Part shown: piece by piece, positions 29,350 to 41,567 of the stretch
Layout: each line of letters opens with the position of its first letter
Numbering within the stretch: the stretch's first letter is position 1
NCBI GenBank assembly: GCA_037127255.1
Contig: JBANSL010000003.1
Span: forward strand, 1,242,501 to 1,306,500
Source of the DNA: Persicaria tinctoria
Lineage: Eukaryota; Streptophyta; Magnoliopsida; Caryophyllales; Polygonaceae
Direction: 5' to 3'
Length of the DNA: 64,000 nucleotides
Position numbers and translations under genes: made by a program
Notes under the pieces: model-generated
What the model was told of the DNA's origin: nothing
Seen by the model: the letters and a program-made list of their open reading frames with translations, nothing else
The model's database searches: none

Positions 29350-29846
29350 GTTTTCCCCGGGGGAAGAAACTTTGATCTGTGATGGTCTGTACTTTGTTAG
29401 TTGGTAGTTTTATATACATTATGCAGTTTCGGACCATACACATTTGATCTTGCTGTTGCTGATATGTCACAAGTTTTGGGATTTTCAAAACAATCCATTC
29501 AATTGGAGAAAAAGAAATCTTGAATCCTTAATGTCATGACCCCAAAGAAAGAAAAACTGTTCACAATAGAATACAAAATGAGTAGGTCAAGATTTCGCTA
29601 TTACAGAACTACAAACCGTTCGATTGATTTTGAGAGGGAAGTGGCACATAACCACTGTATAATGTGAATGGATCTGCAAAATCCAGAAAATGCTCTCTTC
29701 AGTCAAGTATTAAAAGAACACATCCTTGTAGTTCACCTTACATACCCGGTGTGGCAGATTTCAGTGTTCTGAGAGGCCAGTTGAACTGTTTTGGAGTCGG
29801 GGAAGGGAACTAGGGAAGCCAAACTGCGAGGATTGAAGAGACGGCG
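29350..29846. other. Convergent 3' flanks of PPR gene 2 and the cyclophilin gene
   Basis: The first 100 bp are the 3' UTR of PPR gene 2. The rest should be the 3' UTR of the minus-strand cyclophilin gene. No other feature seen. Confidence 0.5.
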
Positions 29847-32148
29847 TCAAATTGTGTGCTCTAGTGTCACGTCGAGAATTGGTATGGGAGACTTGGGCTG
29901 GTATTGTTCGTCGGTATCAACCTCTTCTATTTCCTGTACGAAGAGAAAGTATTCAAATTGATCTTTAGAGCAGAGGTTAGAGTGATCTTAAAGCTTTTTT
30001 TGAGGAATTCCATGTCTTTTCTTGCTTGTGAACAACTTCAACTGTGCAAAAACAGATTCAAGATGTACTCTTATACCTGAACAACTTCGACTCCTTGAAC
30101 AACTTGTCCAAACACAATGAGCTTGTCATTCAGATCAGGAATCGCTGCAGTGGTTATGTAAAGCTCAAATCCTTTGGTTTCGGGTTTTTTCTTGGAGGTC
30201 CCAAGCATAAAAGCCTCATGCTTCATACTGCACAAGAACAATGGTACTGTAAACTCAAACAGGAAATTAGATTACTGAAGTAAAGTGCAAGCAAGGGGAA
30301 GTCAGCTAGCCTCTTTTCAAGTCCACTGTATTGCTTTCCTTTGGAAGCCCAATCCTCAGCAGCTCCGAGGCTGTGGATATCCCCTGCTTGTATAACGAAA
30401 TCCTTTATTACACGGTGGAACTGCATACCCTTGAAATGCCCTTTTTCACTGCAAAATAAGTTTGATACAGAAAGGTAAACCATACCTTTAAATTCTATTT
30501 ATTATGATGTGACTGCAGTTCATGGAAGATGCATTGAAACTAATACCACAGTTGATGGAAGAAATTTGGAAAGATAACAGTTGAAACATAACTGGCATGA
30601 ATTTATTCAGCCACAAATTAAAAAACAGCATTTAGTCTCTCCCTGCAAAGATAGCGAAGATTCTGAGTAGAAGAAGAGCTTTGCAGTTGAGAATTGAAAG
30701 AGGCTTTAAGAAGAATTTCATTGCTAATGTATAATTCACACAGGAAAACAATGCAAGTTTAGGGAGGATATGGTGATCCAAAGGAGCACCGGCAGAGTAA
30801 TCATTCTCTGATCAACAAAAGGCTACATTTGCTATTGATCAAAATAAACTGCATACCTACATAGAGGGTTAATATCCTTGTTCATATTCATAGCCGTATG
30901 CTTACCAACTAACAAATCCCTCACAGCCCTAACAGTATGATTCTAGGCTATTCCAGCTCATACTGTGCGTTACAAGAATCAACTCGACAACTTTAAGCAT
31001 ATAAGCTATCATCAACATGGTAAACATAGTATCATATAGAACAAACACAGAAAGTTCTCAAACCTGAGGTGATTTTGTACTCACCATAGATCAATGAATT
31101 CATCCACAATTGCAGGGGAATTGTCTTGGAGAAGTTCCACAGTTATCATGCCTTTTGATGTTTTTAGAATCTTGGGACAAAAAGAAACCAAGATACACAA
31201 GTAAATACCTCCAGAGATTCAATTCTTGTCTTGTGGCAAGAAAGTAAGCATTAGATTTGCATTTATATCAAACACGCTTTTGTAGGAAACTAGTAAACAC
31301 ATTCTAGTTGCGCTCTAATTGACATAAACGCGTTCCTATAATTTACTGATACTGCTGTGCTGCCTATGTACTTTAATAGTTATGGCCATTCTCTTCAAAG
31401 ATAACTCTCTCATATCTGGACAGCATCATCATGAGAGTACCTTTTATCCTCGAAAAGCAATAAAAACATAGCATACATCTGATGTACACACCGCAACACC
31501 CGGTTTCTACTCGCTAGAAACAATTTCATGCAGCAAAAATTACAGTTTACCTAGTTTCAGAATAATTACTCACCGCATATCTGGGGACACCAGGTTCCTT
31601 AAGATTTCCAAGACCCTGCAGTATTTTAGAGAAAAATTCATAAAGTGCCTTTCAACCTGAAGCATACTGCAAAAACTTACACAGGCATAATGATATCAAT
31701 CTAGTATCTGGAATAAGCACGAAAAATGAACTGCTAGAAGATGCAGCATCAGAATCAGCACATGTGCATATTCGAGTTGTCGACAAACTGCTTACCTTGC
31801 GACCGGTGTAGTATCCCTGATCTCCCTGACTGACTGACCTAGACATAGCAAGCAAGGAAAGTGTCAAACAAGATGTTGATCACAAAATTAGTTCATCAGT
31901 GACAGACATTTGTCTGATAGATTCATAAAACCAACAGTGATGCAAAAAAATCTACAAAATGAATTTGAACTGCTCAATTGTATCAACCAGACACACCTGC
32001 TAGAGAAATATCTGAAAGTAGAGAGCACGCAATAAAGGACGGCCAAAACAGTCAAGCTGAAGAGGACAATCTTTGTGACACCGATGCGACTCGGAGCCTT
32101 TTTCTTCTTGCTCTGCAGCAACAAAGCCTGAGGCTTAATCCTCGCCAT
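29847..32148 (-). CDS. CYP21-4: Membrane-anchored cyclophilin (peptidyl-prolyl isomerase), CYP21-4 type
   Basis: Seven coding exons read from high to low: 32148-31997, 31838-31796, 31615-31574, 31170-31085, 30448-30311, 30227-30077 and 29933-29847. They join in frame to 232 residues. The product starts MARIKPQALLLQSKKKKAPS, followed by one membrane helix (IVLFSLTVLAVLYCVLSTF, residues about 26-44). The cyclophilin domain lies behind it (ILKTSKGMITVELL, GMQFHRVIKDFVIQAGD, DLNDKLIVFGQVVQG). This short N-anchored form matches the plant CYP21-3/21-4 group, held to be in the Golgi/endomembrane system. The catalytic surface is degenerate compared with classical cyclophilins, so activity may be low. 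The intron 30310-30228 uses a GC donor. A 5' UTR intron (32426-32205) is likely. Confidence 0.9.
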
Positions 32149-32907
32149 CTCCCAAAGGTCAAACTCTTCGCAGCACTGTACAAATCCAGACCAACAACCC
32201 TCACCTGAAATCCGTGGAACTAAAAAATCAAACTAAACAAATTCCAGATTTGCCGAAATCGGATTGAGAAATTGCAACAGATAAACTCCATATGTTCTCT
32301 TCTGAAACACGAAACACGAAACACGAATCGCAACGAGTAGATGCGGAACTGTGAATTTTGGAGTGAATGGAGAAACGAGAGATGAATCAGATACGGATTT
32401 GCGCTTAGGAATGAAATCGAAAATACCTTGTGGATTTGTTTCTCCGGTGGGGATTGAAAAATCTGTGGCTCGATCGGAGCCTATGAAGACGGGATCGGAG
32501 TTTCGGATGCTTCTTTCTACCAGTTTCTCTCCGATTCCAATTTCCCCTCTTCCTTCAAAAAGTTTCTGTTCTGTTCAAAAAGTTTTTTTTTCCCTTTCTT
32601 CCTTTCTTTTTTTTCCCTTCATATATCATATTATTACCAAAAATCTTTTTCAAAAATTCAAAATACCAACGGTTCAACAATTCACTATACACTTGTTTAG
32701 TAAATGAACGAGATCGAGTCGGGTTTTTTTCCGAACATAGAACCGCTCTACTTAGCAAATACGGAGTAACACAAAATTCGCTCGATTCAAATTGAAGCTT
32801 GATTGAATTATGACATGAAGCATATATCATATCATGTTCACATATTGTCATCAAAAACCCTCTCAAAATGACATAAATATAACCAAAATTGATGATACAT
32901 AAGACAG
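32149..32907. other. Cyclophilin 5' UTR/promoter and POP1 3' flank
   Basis: Reading the minus strand, CCACAAG|GTATTT (donor, 32426-32425) and GGATTTCAG|GTGAGG (acceptor, 32206-32205) bracket a probable leader intron of 222 bp, so transcription probably starts near 32540. The part from about 32600 to 32907 is the 3' flank of POP1. Both genes run in the same direction. The leader intron is inferred, not proven. Confidence 0.5.
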
Positions 32908-35900
32908 TCACAAGAACTCGACGTCGTCTTCCTGTCTTCCGAGGACAATGGTGGCAAGAGCCAGTCTGTACGACGAGGATCTAAGGTTTCTAACCAACAC
33001 GAATATCTCCTTCTTGAGCCGCTTCCGGGGCACTTGGCTCTGCTGCTCCTGTCTAAGACTTGCGAGCCTCGTTGCTTCGGCTAGACCCACAGCTGTCGGC
33101 TTCTTGCTATGTGTTCATCCATAAAAATCATAACCATGTTAAGAATATTTGCGGATCTCCCCAAGTCTGCATTGGAGAATCGGCCCAAGGGAGAAGATGA
33201 GAAGAAAACATACCTGCCGCGAATAAATCCAGATGTGACAAAGCCAACTGGTTGCCTGTAAGACTCCCTGGCTACGGGATCATCTGGCAACTGGCATTCC
33301 CACTTGCCAGCGGCTAGTAAAGACTGCGGTACTTGGAGGTTAGACTCGCTACCGTCTGGCCTGCGACATTTGCAAGATAAGAATGCAGTTAAACTCGTTT
33401 ATGAAGAATCGGAGAAGCTCTAGGAGGGAAATAGAGAGATGGGGAAAAGTACCTGGATCTCAACAACGCAATGTCCGAAGAATTAGGTGCACAAATAACT
33501 GCTCCCTCTTCAAAGGAACCCTCTTTAAAAGCATGTAAAAGAAGTCTAACATAACATAACTTCTTATGTTCACATGCTGATTTTGATTGCTCCTGATCTA
33601 AAGACCGACTGGGTTGAACTTCGTCAATTGGAGTATCGTCAGGAGATAATAGCAAATGCTTGAAACAGTCTTTATTTGAGAACCATTTCAGCATTTGGGA
33701 TGTTCGAGCTACAGCTATTTCCTTGGACGAACTCGTGGGGCTAGTGGTGGGTGAAGGAATTTCTTTCAGTTGAGCCTCCATGTCAGCAGAAATGCAGATA
33801 CTATTCCACGGAGGTGTGGTGGCAACTATAAAAGGTCTCTTTGCGGGTGGACGAAGTTCCATCGTTTGATCTACTTCGGCAGATTCAATGGCCTTGGAGG
33901 AACAGTAAGCGTTGCAATCAGGAAAATCTGAAGGAAAATAAGGCAGGCCAACCTATAAAGAGTGACAAATGAATTAGTTTAAATATGGTATAGTATGAAT
34001 TCAAACCAGGGAGTATGAAAATGGACATACATCATTAGCAATCCATTGCTTTTCCCTCAAACCAATTGCGTGAGTTCCATTGGAAACAAGAGGCATCCAG
34101 AAAGCTTTGACCCAGCTGAGTGGCAGTATAATTGACCATCTAAAAATTACATGGCAGTACGGACAATCAATTCATTTCTCATACAGTATATACTCGATAA
34201 CATACTCTCGAGATACTAATGATTGATAAATGATAATCAATGGAAAATTAACATAATAAAATCCATGGCAGATATTATATATGTGGAAATGAAGATGTAA
34301 AAGCCATTTTGTAAGGAACTCTGAATAAGAGTGAATCATCAAACAACTATTGAATTCTAAAGATTCTGGGGGAGAATCATATGGCAGAGAAATTTGAAGT
34401 TCATGAGTCGGAAATTTTGCCTTCAAAAGTCAATGAAGTTCGGCTCCCAAAGTAAAGCTTATAACAAGCATCTAGGGAAGAAGCATGCAAATAACCAGTA
34501 ACGAACTAGTCAGACGCTTCTACAATGCCAAAAATAAATTCAAAGGAAATGAATGAAACCACATTAGTTCATTCAATTTAGAAGCTCGGAAAGAGAATTC
34601 CCTCCAGAAGTTCATAACTAGCAAGTTGCAACATCCACAGTTACTCGGAAAATATTAGCCTACTGAAGCACATGCAAAATGGTATGAATAAGTAAAAAAG
34701 AAGAAGAAATACCCTTTAAATACACCTGCGTTGTTTGTGTTTCTCAAGAGCAGAATAGGGCACATTCTTGAAACCTGAATCTCATTTGACATTCCTGAGT
34801 TAGTATCTTTTAGGCAAAAGAGACTTAGCCGTCTATGATGCTTCTCTGTGCAGAGAACATTCTCTTCCACCGGAGGACAAATACCTCCACAAGCAGCATC
34901 CCATATGTCCTTGCATTCTGAGGAAGCGATGTCATTTCCACTATTTAATGGAATAGTAGGGAGTACTTCTTCAGTCTTGCTATTGTTCCCAGCTAAACTT
35001 AAGTGTTCTGTTTTTTGATAGTCATCTCCGTTACCCTGACCATCCCCTGAATCCGGTTGAGGAACAGATATTCCACCTCTGGCAGAGACACAGCGAGGAT
35101 CAGAAACTACAAGGGATACTGCAGATTTAGAAGAATATGATTGCTCCTCTGAAAGAATCTGCTGATGCTTAATTGCAAATCCATCTTTAGCATCTGTTAC
35201 TGAACACTTCTTCAAGTGTGAAACGTGTTCCGCAGAACTGCAAAAGGCAATTCATAAATCACAATATTTACAAATATAGTAATTCATATAAAATAACAAT
35301 AAAAATAATAATCTAGTTCAGCCACATCACATCAAATACTCACTCAATAACAGGATGCAATATCTTTTTTAGCAATGGGAACGCTTTCAATCCCATAACA
35401 TCCAACCTTGCAAGTTGGCCCTCAAGAGAGCAACAATTGACCATGATGCCAGTATCATCCATCTGATAATTGCAAAAACAGGGGAAATTAAGCACAACAT
35501 AATGCAAGAAGGGAAAAATGGACTATACCAAAGTATCACAGATCTTTGTAAGTCATCCGCAGGCACAAAATAATTGAGATGAGGAATCCACCTTCTTTTG
35601 ACAAGCAGATCTCAATGCATTATATCCCTCACTGAGGGCTGAAGGATGTATCCATATCCAAAGTTGGCGAAAACTAGACGGTGGTATTTTGTCACCCTCA
35701 CCATTATTACAGCCCTCTTCATCAACACTGAGACCATGTGGACGAAGTGGACGCCACATGTAAGTTACAGGACATATTGCCTCAAAAGGATGTGATCCTG
35801 CATGATGGAGCTGCATGTAGGTAGACTTCCAAAATCAAAACTAGTTTTCATGTAGTAAGAAACTAAAAGAAAACAAAAACAAAGCATAAAAGCCATGTTC

Positions 35901-36801
35901 TTTAACCTACAATTGAGCTCCCATACACATCTCCACAGGGTATGCATCTTGAATGTGCACTGGTAGAGCAATCCACAGAATGATTCATTGGAGAAGGGTC
36001 CAGCACCATTCTTAAAACAGACAGTAGCATGTCCTGGAGTATGTCAAAGGGGAACAAATTCATCAATCGACCCTCTACAAGACCTAGTGCACTACTAATG
36101 AACACCAAAACTTCATACAAGAGCAAATAAAAAAAATCCTTCAGTCATAATTGAGATTCAGTACTTGCCTCGGGACCTTCCAGCTGAACAGCACTGTAGT
36201 AGCTTGCATCATGTACAACAGCTCCTTGTTTGTACCACTTCAAGAGAGCCCTTGATCCCTTTCCTCTATAGTATCAAGAACAGGCAAATTATAACACAAT
36301 AACTTGACTTTCTGAATTAAACACGAAGAGAAATCTTAATAACGAAGAGAAATCATACTTGCCATGGAGCCCCAAGGGGAGAGAGAAACCCCACAATTTG
36401 GTCATGGAAAACCTCTTTGCATGCCAAAGATGCGTCCTAAGCCACTTCGTTCCATCCCCACAAGTAACAAACCCTATCTCCGGATTCTTCTTCAATTCAA
36501 TCCTTCTCCGAATCCGCCGTGGAAGCTTCTCCTCCGAACCCAAACTGCCATACTTGTCCTTCTTTGACTCTCCAAGTCTTTGCCTCTTTCGGCGCCGATT
36601 GTTTGCAGCCTTGTTATCGAACCCAGTGGTTCGCCTCCTCTTGTTCCTCTGCGATCGGAAATCGCCGTTCAATCTACTTGCCACAATAGAGTGAAGGGAC
36701 TCAAGCTCAGCGGCGCGGGAGCTGGTGAATTTCTGAATGTTGAGGGTCCGCGGAGGGGGAGCCGCTGTGATTCTCCATTGTTTGGTTCCATCTGCTGCCA
36801 T
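32908..36801 (-). CDS. POP1: RNase P / RNase MRP protein subunit POP1
   Basis: Ten coding exons: 36801-36359, 36265-36169, 36033-35911, 35810-35592, 35462-35344, 35237-34713, 34139-34031, 33952-33453, 33360-33214 and 33106-32908. All joins keep the frame, giving 826 residues. The N-terminus holds the POP1 signature: a very basic stretch (RNKRRRTTGF...RRRKRQRL), then RRRIELKKNPEIGF, GDGTKWLRTHLWHAKRF and KLWGFSLPL. The middle has SRALLKWYKQGAVVHDASYY, YMWRPLRP and WSIILPLSWVKAFWMPLV (POPLD-like region), and the C-terminus has RQPVGFVTSGFIRG. POP1 is a scaffold of the nuclear/nucleolar enzymes that process tRNA and rRNA precursors. Exon 2 ends at a GC donor (GAG|GCAAGT). A GC-rich non-coding first exon near 37712-37930 with an 887-bp leader intron is likely. 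Confidence 0.92.
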
Positions 36802-36824
36802 TAGTTAGCTTTGGACAGCCGTTC

Positions 36825-37930
36825 CTGTTTACAAGACCTTGTGGTTTACACTTTACAGCTTCGCTCGCCCCAATAAATTTATTCCTATTTTCCTTGAAAT
36901 CATTCAGAAACACAGAAATTGAAATCAGTGAATCCAACACAACAACCCAAAGATAAACGTTGCACTTTCAATCTCCAATTCCTCCGCAAATGTGAATTTA
37001 CGAATCATCCATACAACAAGTTCATGCCAATAGACGTACAACTATACAAGTGTGAGTTTATGGTTAGGGAAACCGCCAATAAACTCCATAAAGTAGTATT
37101 ATCGACCGTAAAACTTGAATCTCGACTCTAATTAGCCCCAATCAAGCCCAATTCTATTCCCAATTCAAGCAAAACTGAAAATTTGAGAGTTGAGGTTTAC
37201 GTTACAAACCTAATCGGCGGTGAGAATTGAGGTTCATCATATTTGGTTCTCTTCTGAATGCAGATGCATGTTTATAGCAAATAAAAAAGGGCCAAAATAT
37301 TGTAGAAAAGTAGACTTACGTTTGTTTGGTTGCTATCCTCTATTTGGAATTCTTGAACGATACACACATAACATTACTTACACAATTTGCAGCAATCCTA
37401 TGAAATTATTACCACCTAGTCTTAATATACAAACACAACATTACTACAGTACTACTACATTGCTGCAAGGGTCCAAGGGATCAGGGATGGATGCTAACTT
37501 CAATTCACAAATTGATTCTCAAAATCACAAACCCTAATAAAAAATTCACAAAATCGATTCTCAAAATCTCAAACCCTAGTTTCGCAAAACTGGTTTCCGA
37601 AATCAAAACCCTAAACGAATTCTCATATCCTACCATAAACTCAAATCTCAATCGAATTTTAGAGCACAAATTGACAAAGTATAAGCTATAAGGTAAAAAA
37701 AAAAAACTAACCGTTTCAATTCAACCAGCACTCAGCAGCAGACGTGGAGGAGGAGCCGAGTGGGTTCGCCGTCGCCTCCACGCCGGAGAGGAGCCAACAG
37801 CGTCGGAGCGGGGTGCGGTGCGGGGCCTTCTCTTCGGCTTCGCCAATCGCCCTTGTGTGTGAAAGTGTGAACTGTGTCTGTCGGCCTGAGGAGCCAGCCC
37901 GCCCAGCGGCCCAGCACTCAAATTCTATTT
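36825..37930 (-). promoter_or_regulatory. Probable POP1 leader intron and first exon/promoter
   Basis: On the minus strand an acceptor TTGTAAACAG|GAAC ends at 36825, 24 bases before the ATG. A donor GAAACG|GTTAGT lies at 37711. The block 37712-37920 is clearly GC-richer than its flanks, as plant 5' UTRs around start sites often are. No transcript evidence is available. Long frames on both strands in this block are taken as by-products of GC content. Confidence 0.4.
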
Positions 37931-38550
37931 CATCATCCCTAATTATATTTTATCTTGTATTATTGAATAAAAAAAAATATTAAAATTGATATACTCCATC
38001 AAACTTAATTATTTTTCATATGGATATAAAAATGAGGTATTAATTTCAAATTCAATCCAATGCTTTATTGCATGGAAACTTGACTTTCAAAAGAAAGTTT
38101 TTGAAAGCAAGATATAATTTTAATTATTTTGAAGGTTGAATTTTGAATGCAAGATATAATTTTAATTATTTTGAAGGTTAATTAATTTGATACAAGAAGC
38201 ATGATTTCAATTGAAAAGGCCATATTGTAGAATTATCCCTGGTATATGTAATTTATAATTATTGAATATAAAACATAATTCAAATATAAATATCGAATTT
38301 AAACTGCAAAAATAATTATGATTATAATTTTTAGTCAGTAGTGTTATTTTGAAAGTCATTTCCATGCATAAAATAACTATGAATTAAATTAAAGGACTTG
38401 TTTGTGTAAATCACATTAGATTAAATAATATAGATTACTTATATCATAAAAAATCAAACAAAATTTAAATAGTTTGATGGGTGTATAAACAATTAGAAGT
38501 CTTAATGGGTATATATTTGTTCTAAACCACCTTTAGATTTGGTAAATAGA
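37931..38550. other. AT-rich spacer
   Basis: No coding frame. A 31-bp sequence starting gcaagatataattttaatta is tandemly repeated with a 42-bp period at 38107 and 38149. Otherwise I see nothing specific. Confidence 0.5.
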
Positions 38551-38555
38551 AAGTG

Positions 38556-38632
38556 GTCATCCACCCGGATTCGAACCGAGAACCTTTGGGTACTATCAGC
38601 AAATTCTTTCCGGCTGAACCATTCCGAAATGA
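38556..38632 (-). other. tRNA-like sequence with intact A and B boxes
   Basis: On the minus strand a perfect B box (GGTTCGAATCC, 38567-38577) sits in a good T-arm (CTCGG-TTCGAAT-CCGGG). A perfect A box (TGGTTCAGCCGG, 38610-38621) lies about 30 bp upstream. The 77-bp span fits a tRNA, but the acceptor stem pairs only in part and no normal 7-base anticodon loop forms. It is a decayed tRNA or the head of a tRNA-derived SINE; no SINE body or tail was identified. Confidence 0.5.
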
Positions 38633-38806
38633 TTGCTCTAAACAACCCGTTTCCATCGAAATTGCATAAAAAATAGTAGTATATACTAAACCAATCGATA
38701 AATAAATGAATAGTGTGCAAGATTAAAATTATTCCAAAGACCACTTTTTCCCATTCATAGGTAAGTCTTTATCCCCATTACAATAAATACTCGGTTTGCA
38801 AAACCT

Positions 38807-39115
38807 GGCTCTGATACCAACCTTGTAACGGCCCGGGATTATGATTCTCGGGTTACGTTTTGAGGGATGAAACCCCTCGTTAGGATCTTGCACCCAGAGT
38901 ACAGGTTGAAGGTTTGAAATTGTACTCTAACGTTTTCAAGTGGGATTTCATACCCAAAATTCGAAGGGATCATTGGAATCCCCGGGGAAGTCCCCTGTAC
39001 CTGTCATAAGTCTAAGCGTGGAAAACCAGCAGTCATGCAAATAGCGGAATCAAGGTGTAATACAAGAGGGTGCCATGGCAGAGCCGGGTCAAAACCAAAT
39101 CAATAAGCGTATTTA
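38807..39115 (-). mobile_element. LTR retrotransposon fragment: primer-binding site and LTR 3' end
   Basis: The minus strand reads LTR end GGGCCGTTACA, AGGT, then TGGTATCAGAGCC, the primer-binding site for initiator tRNA-Met (38807-38819). The LTR part (38824 to about 39115) aligns over about 290 bp with the 3' end of the solo LTR at 52672-55577, which lies in the opposite orientation. It is the same LTR family but clearly diverged. No internal coding region is attached. Confidence 0.8.
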
Positions 39116-39264
39116 TCGAAATATAGAGAAATAATCAAACTCGTACCCTATTAATCATCACATGACCTCCTTCATCTTACTAATTAAGCGAGTAAGAATC
39201 AACTCCGAATACCACTTTATGGCCACAAAAATGTCCAACATACCAACAAAATAAGCCTCTTTAA

Positions 39265-41193
39265 CTAGCTATACATGCCAGGACGACCCTGCATACTGAC
39301 CATCGGAGTGAAGGGCACACCACGATTTCTCGATAGGCGGAACCCTATAAACGCCGAGACACCGAGAGCGGCCACCGAGAGGAAGAGGCAAATGGCGAGC
39401 ACAGCGGCCCATGGGCTCCTCGGCCCAACCCGTTTAAGCCAGGCATACGAGGAACCGGTCTTAGCCGAGATCAACTCTAGAGTAAGCCACTCGCAACCGA
39501 TGGTGAAGTGGCTCGATCCCTGCCACGGGCTCCCGTCCACCGGGTACCAAAAGGCCGCGGAGAAGTTGCTTGTCTCGCCGATCTTGAACTGAACATCCTG
39601 TTGTTATATGAGTCGAGTAACTTAAGTTCGGCTCAATAAAAGCTCGGCTCAAATTCTTTCATGATTTACTAAATGAGTTGAATATGAACACATTTTAAAG
39701 CTCAATCTAAAGTCTCGCTTGGTCCAATTCAATAGCTCGAAGTTGGTATAATTTAAAAAATATATTTTAAGTATGTATGAGCACAATTTTACGCTCGAGC
39801 TCGACTCTTTTCTAAACGAGTCGAATACGGATAAGCAATACTCGGCTCGATCATTCGGCTCAAATAACAACTCTCTAACGCGCACATTTTATCGTGTCAG
39901 GGCCATTTAAGATTACTTTGTACCTGTTGAAAGCGGTCCATTGTTCGGAGGGGCCTTGAGAATTCAAAATAGTAAATACCTTTGGAGCCATTCGATCCAT
40001 ACGGACTATCTCCCTCCACAAAGCCTGTCAAAAGACAATCCTCGAAAACGACTTAGACCAATCGGTTAGGGAACGAGAAACAAGAAACGAGATCGAATTA
40101 GATGACTACCCGAGTGAAAAGCCAGGCTGGTGTGCCACCAAGCTCCTTTCCAGTCATTTTGTGCACCGGTATCATTGGCATTGTTTCCTGAAGGACCGCG
40201 GCCATCAGGAAACCGACAATGAGGGTTCAAAGAATAGAAATCAACCAAATGCCCGAACCTAACAAAGAGATCGAATCGATTCATTTACAAAGCTATCAAG
40301 CAAACAACCACTCGATATGATGCAACTACATACCTATCTCCTCCATATCCAATGTCAACCGGATTGCCTCCATACAATCGCCCTGGTATGGCATCTCCTA
40401 GAGCGAAGTGCATTAGGTCTACTTCGTATCCTCGACAACTTTTGTTCGTGCAAGAACTCTGTGACTCCTTGCATCCACCCATCTTATGACAAACAACAGA
40501 TCCCAATCACACACATATACATACACATATATACGAGTGTTACGAAAGTCGATCTTACATCATGATAGGTAGCATTTTCACCAATCTGAAACATTAGAGC
40601 AATAGACGGGCATCTCTTACCCTCACTGCATCATCAACAAAACTTATTATTCGAATGCGAAATTAAAACAAAAATGTAGTTATAAAGTGTTATATATATA
40701 TTTGATCCACCTCGCATCGAATAGACTACATAAATATGGGGATTGATGGCATACCCTTTGGAGTAAGCGTAATCCCCATCGACTTGCAACAAGAAGAACA
40801 CATCTTTGCCGTCATGGAGAGCCTTCAAGACGAATCGATCATCCAATAAATAATAATTAAACAATCCAAAATCAATAAAAAAAAAAAAAGGATTAATGAA
40901 TTGGGAACCTTAACGGTCATCTTGCCGGCCTTGTAGGCATCATCTTGATGGGGATCAAGCGCGGGTAGGAGCGAAAACTCGAGCCCATCGACGTCCTTCC
41001 AATCGTCCGCGCGGCCGTCGAGGGTGACGATTCCGGGCCGGAAATCCGCAACGATCCGGGCGCCCGAGTCAGATTCGCAGCTCCAGTCGCCGGATTCGTT
41101 GTGCGATTCGACGCTTAACGAAAACATCGCCGAAACGGCCACGAAAACGTCGAAAAGGATGTGAGACGGGTTGATTGAGCTCCTCTTTGCCAT
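39265..41193 (-). CDS. Membrane protein with ethylbenzene-dehydrogenase-like heme-binding domain
   Basis: Seven exons: 41193-40909, 40822-40755, 40625-40559, 40482-40334, 40258-40110, 40024-39924 and 39597-39265. They join in frame to 383 residues. An N-terminal hydrophobic segment (ILFDVFVAVSAMFSLSV) looks like a signal peptide or anchor. The lumenal or extracellular domain contains VTLDGRADDWKDVDG, GKDVFFLLQVDGDYAYSKG, a Cys-rich GGCKESQSSCTNKSC, a KGAWWHTSLAF block and KGIYYFEFSRPL. It ends with a membrane helix (AAVLAICLFLSVAALGVSAF) and a short basic tail. The layout fits the plant family related to the EB_dh/DMSO-reductase heme-binding subunit (PF09459-like, from memory). Its role in plants is poorly defined. 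Intron 39923-39598 contains GCTCGGCTCAA-type repeats that look like a small transposon. Confidence 0.85.
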
Positions 41194-41435
41194 GATCCGG
41201 TCGCCGGTGATTGCAATTGGCCGGGGTTTCCTTAATTGTGAGTTTGTGAGGATGAAGGTGTAATTAGATCGAGTCAGTGGGATTTTTAATTATGCAATTT
41301 ATGGTGTATTTCTTGTGGTGTATTGTTCCATTTCAAGTAACGAGTACCTAGTTTGTTAGTTTGATAATCAATAATCATGTATAATTATACATTTAATTTA
41401 TTACTCCGTATATATTATATTTGCATTGCTTATTA

Positions 41436-41567
41436 CTCCCTCCGTCCAACAATACATGGACTTTTAGATGTAAATTTTTGTCCAACAATATATGGTCTTT
41501 TAGGTTTTCTAGGTAAAAAGTTGTAATGATTTGTATTGGTTTGTGTGTTGTTGACTTTTTAAAATAA
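41436..41567. mobile_element. Stowaway-like MITE, left part
   Basis: Starts CTCCCTCCGTCCAACAATAC after a TA dinucleotide (41434-41435). The matching inverted end is 16 kb away (57732, followed by TA). Removing the block between gives a 278-bp MITE, a normal size for this class. The assignment of the two ends to one element is an inference. Confidence 0.5.

Noticed and set aside
37721..37983. Frames in the GC-rich block upstream of POP1
   Set aside because: Better explained as POP1 first exon and promoter; no protein-like features or conserved motif.
38556..38632. Functional tRNA gene
   Set aside because: T-arm and promoter boxes are good, but acceptor pairing is incomplete and no 7-base anticodon loop can be formed.
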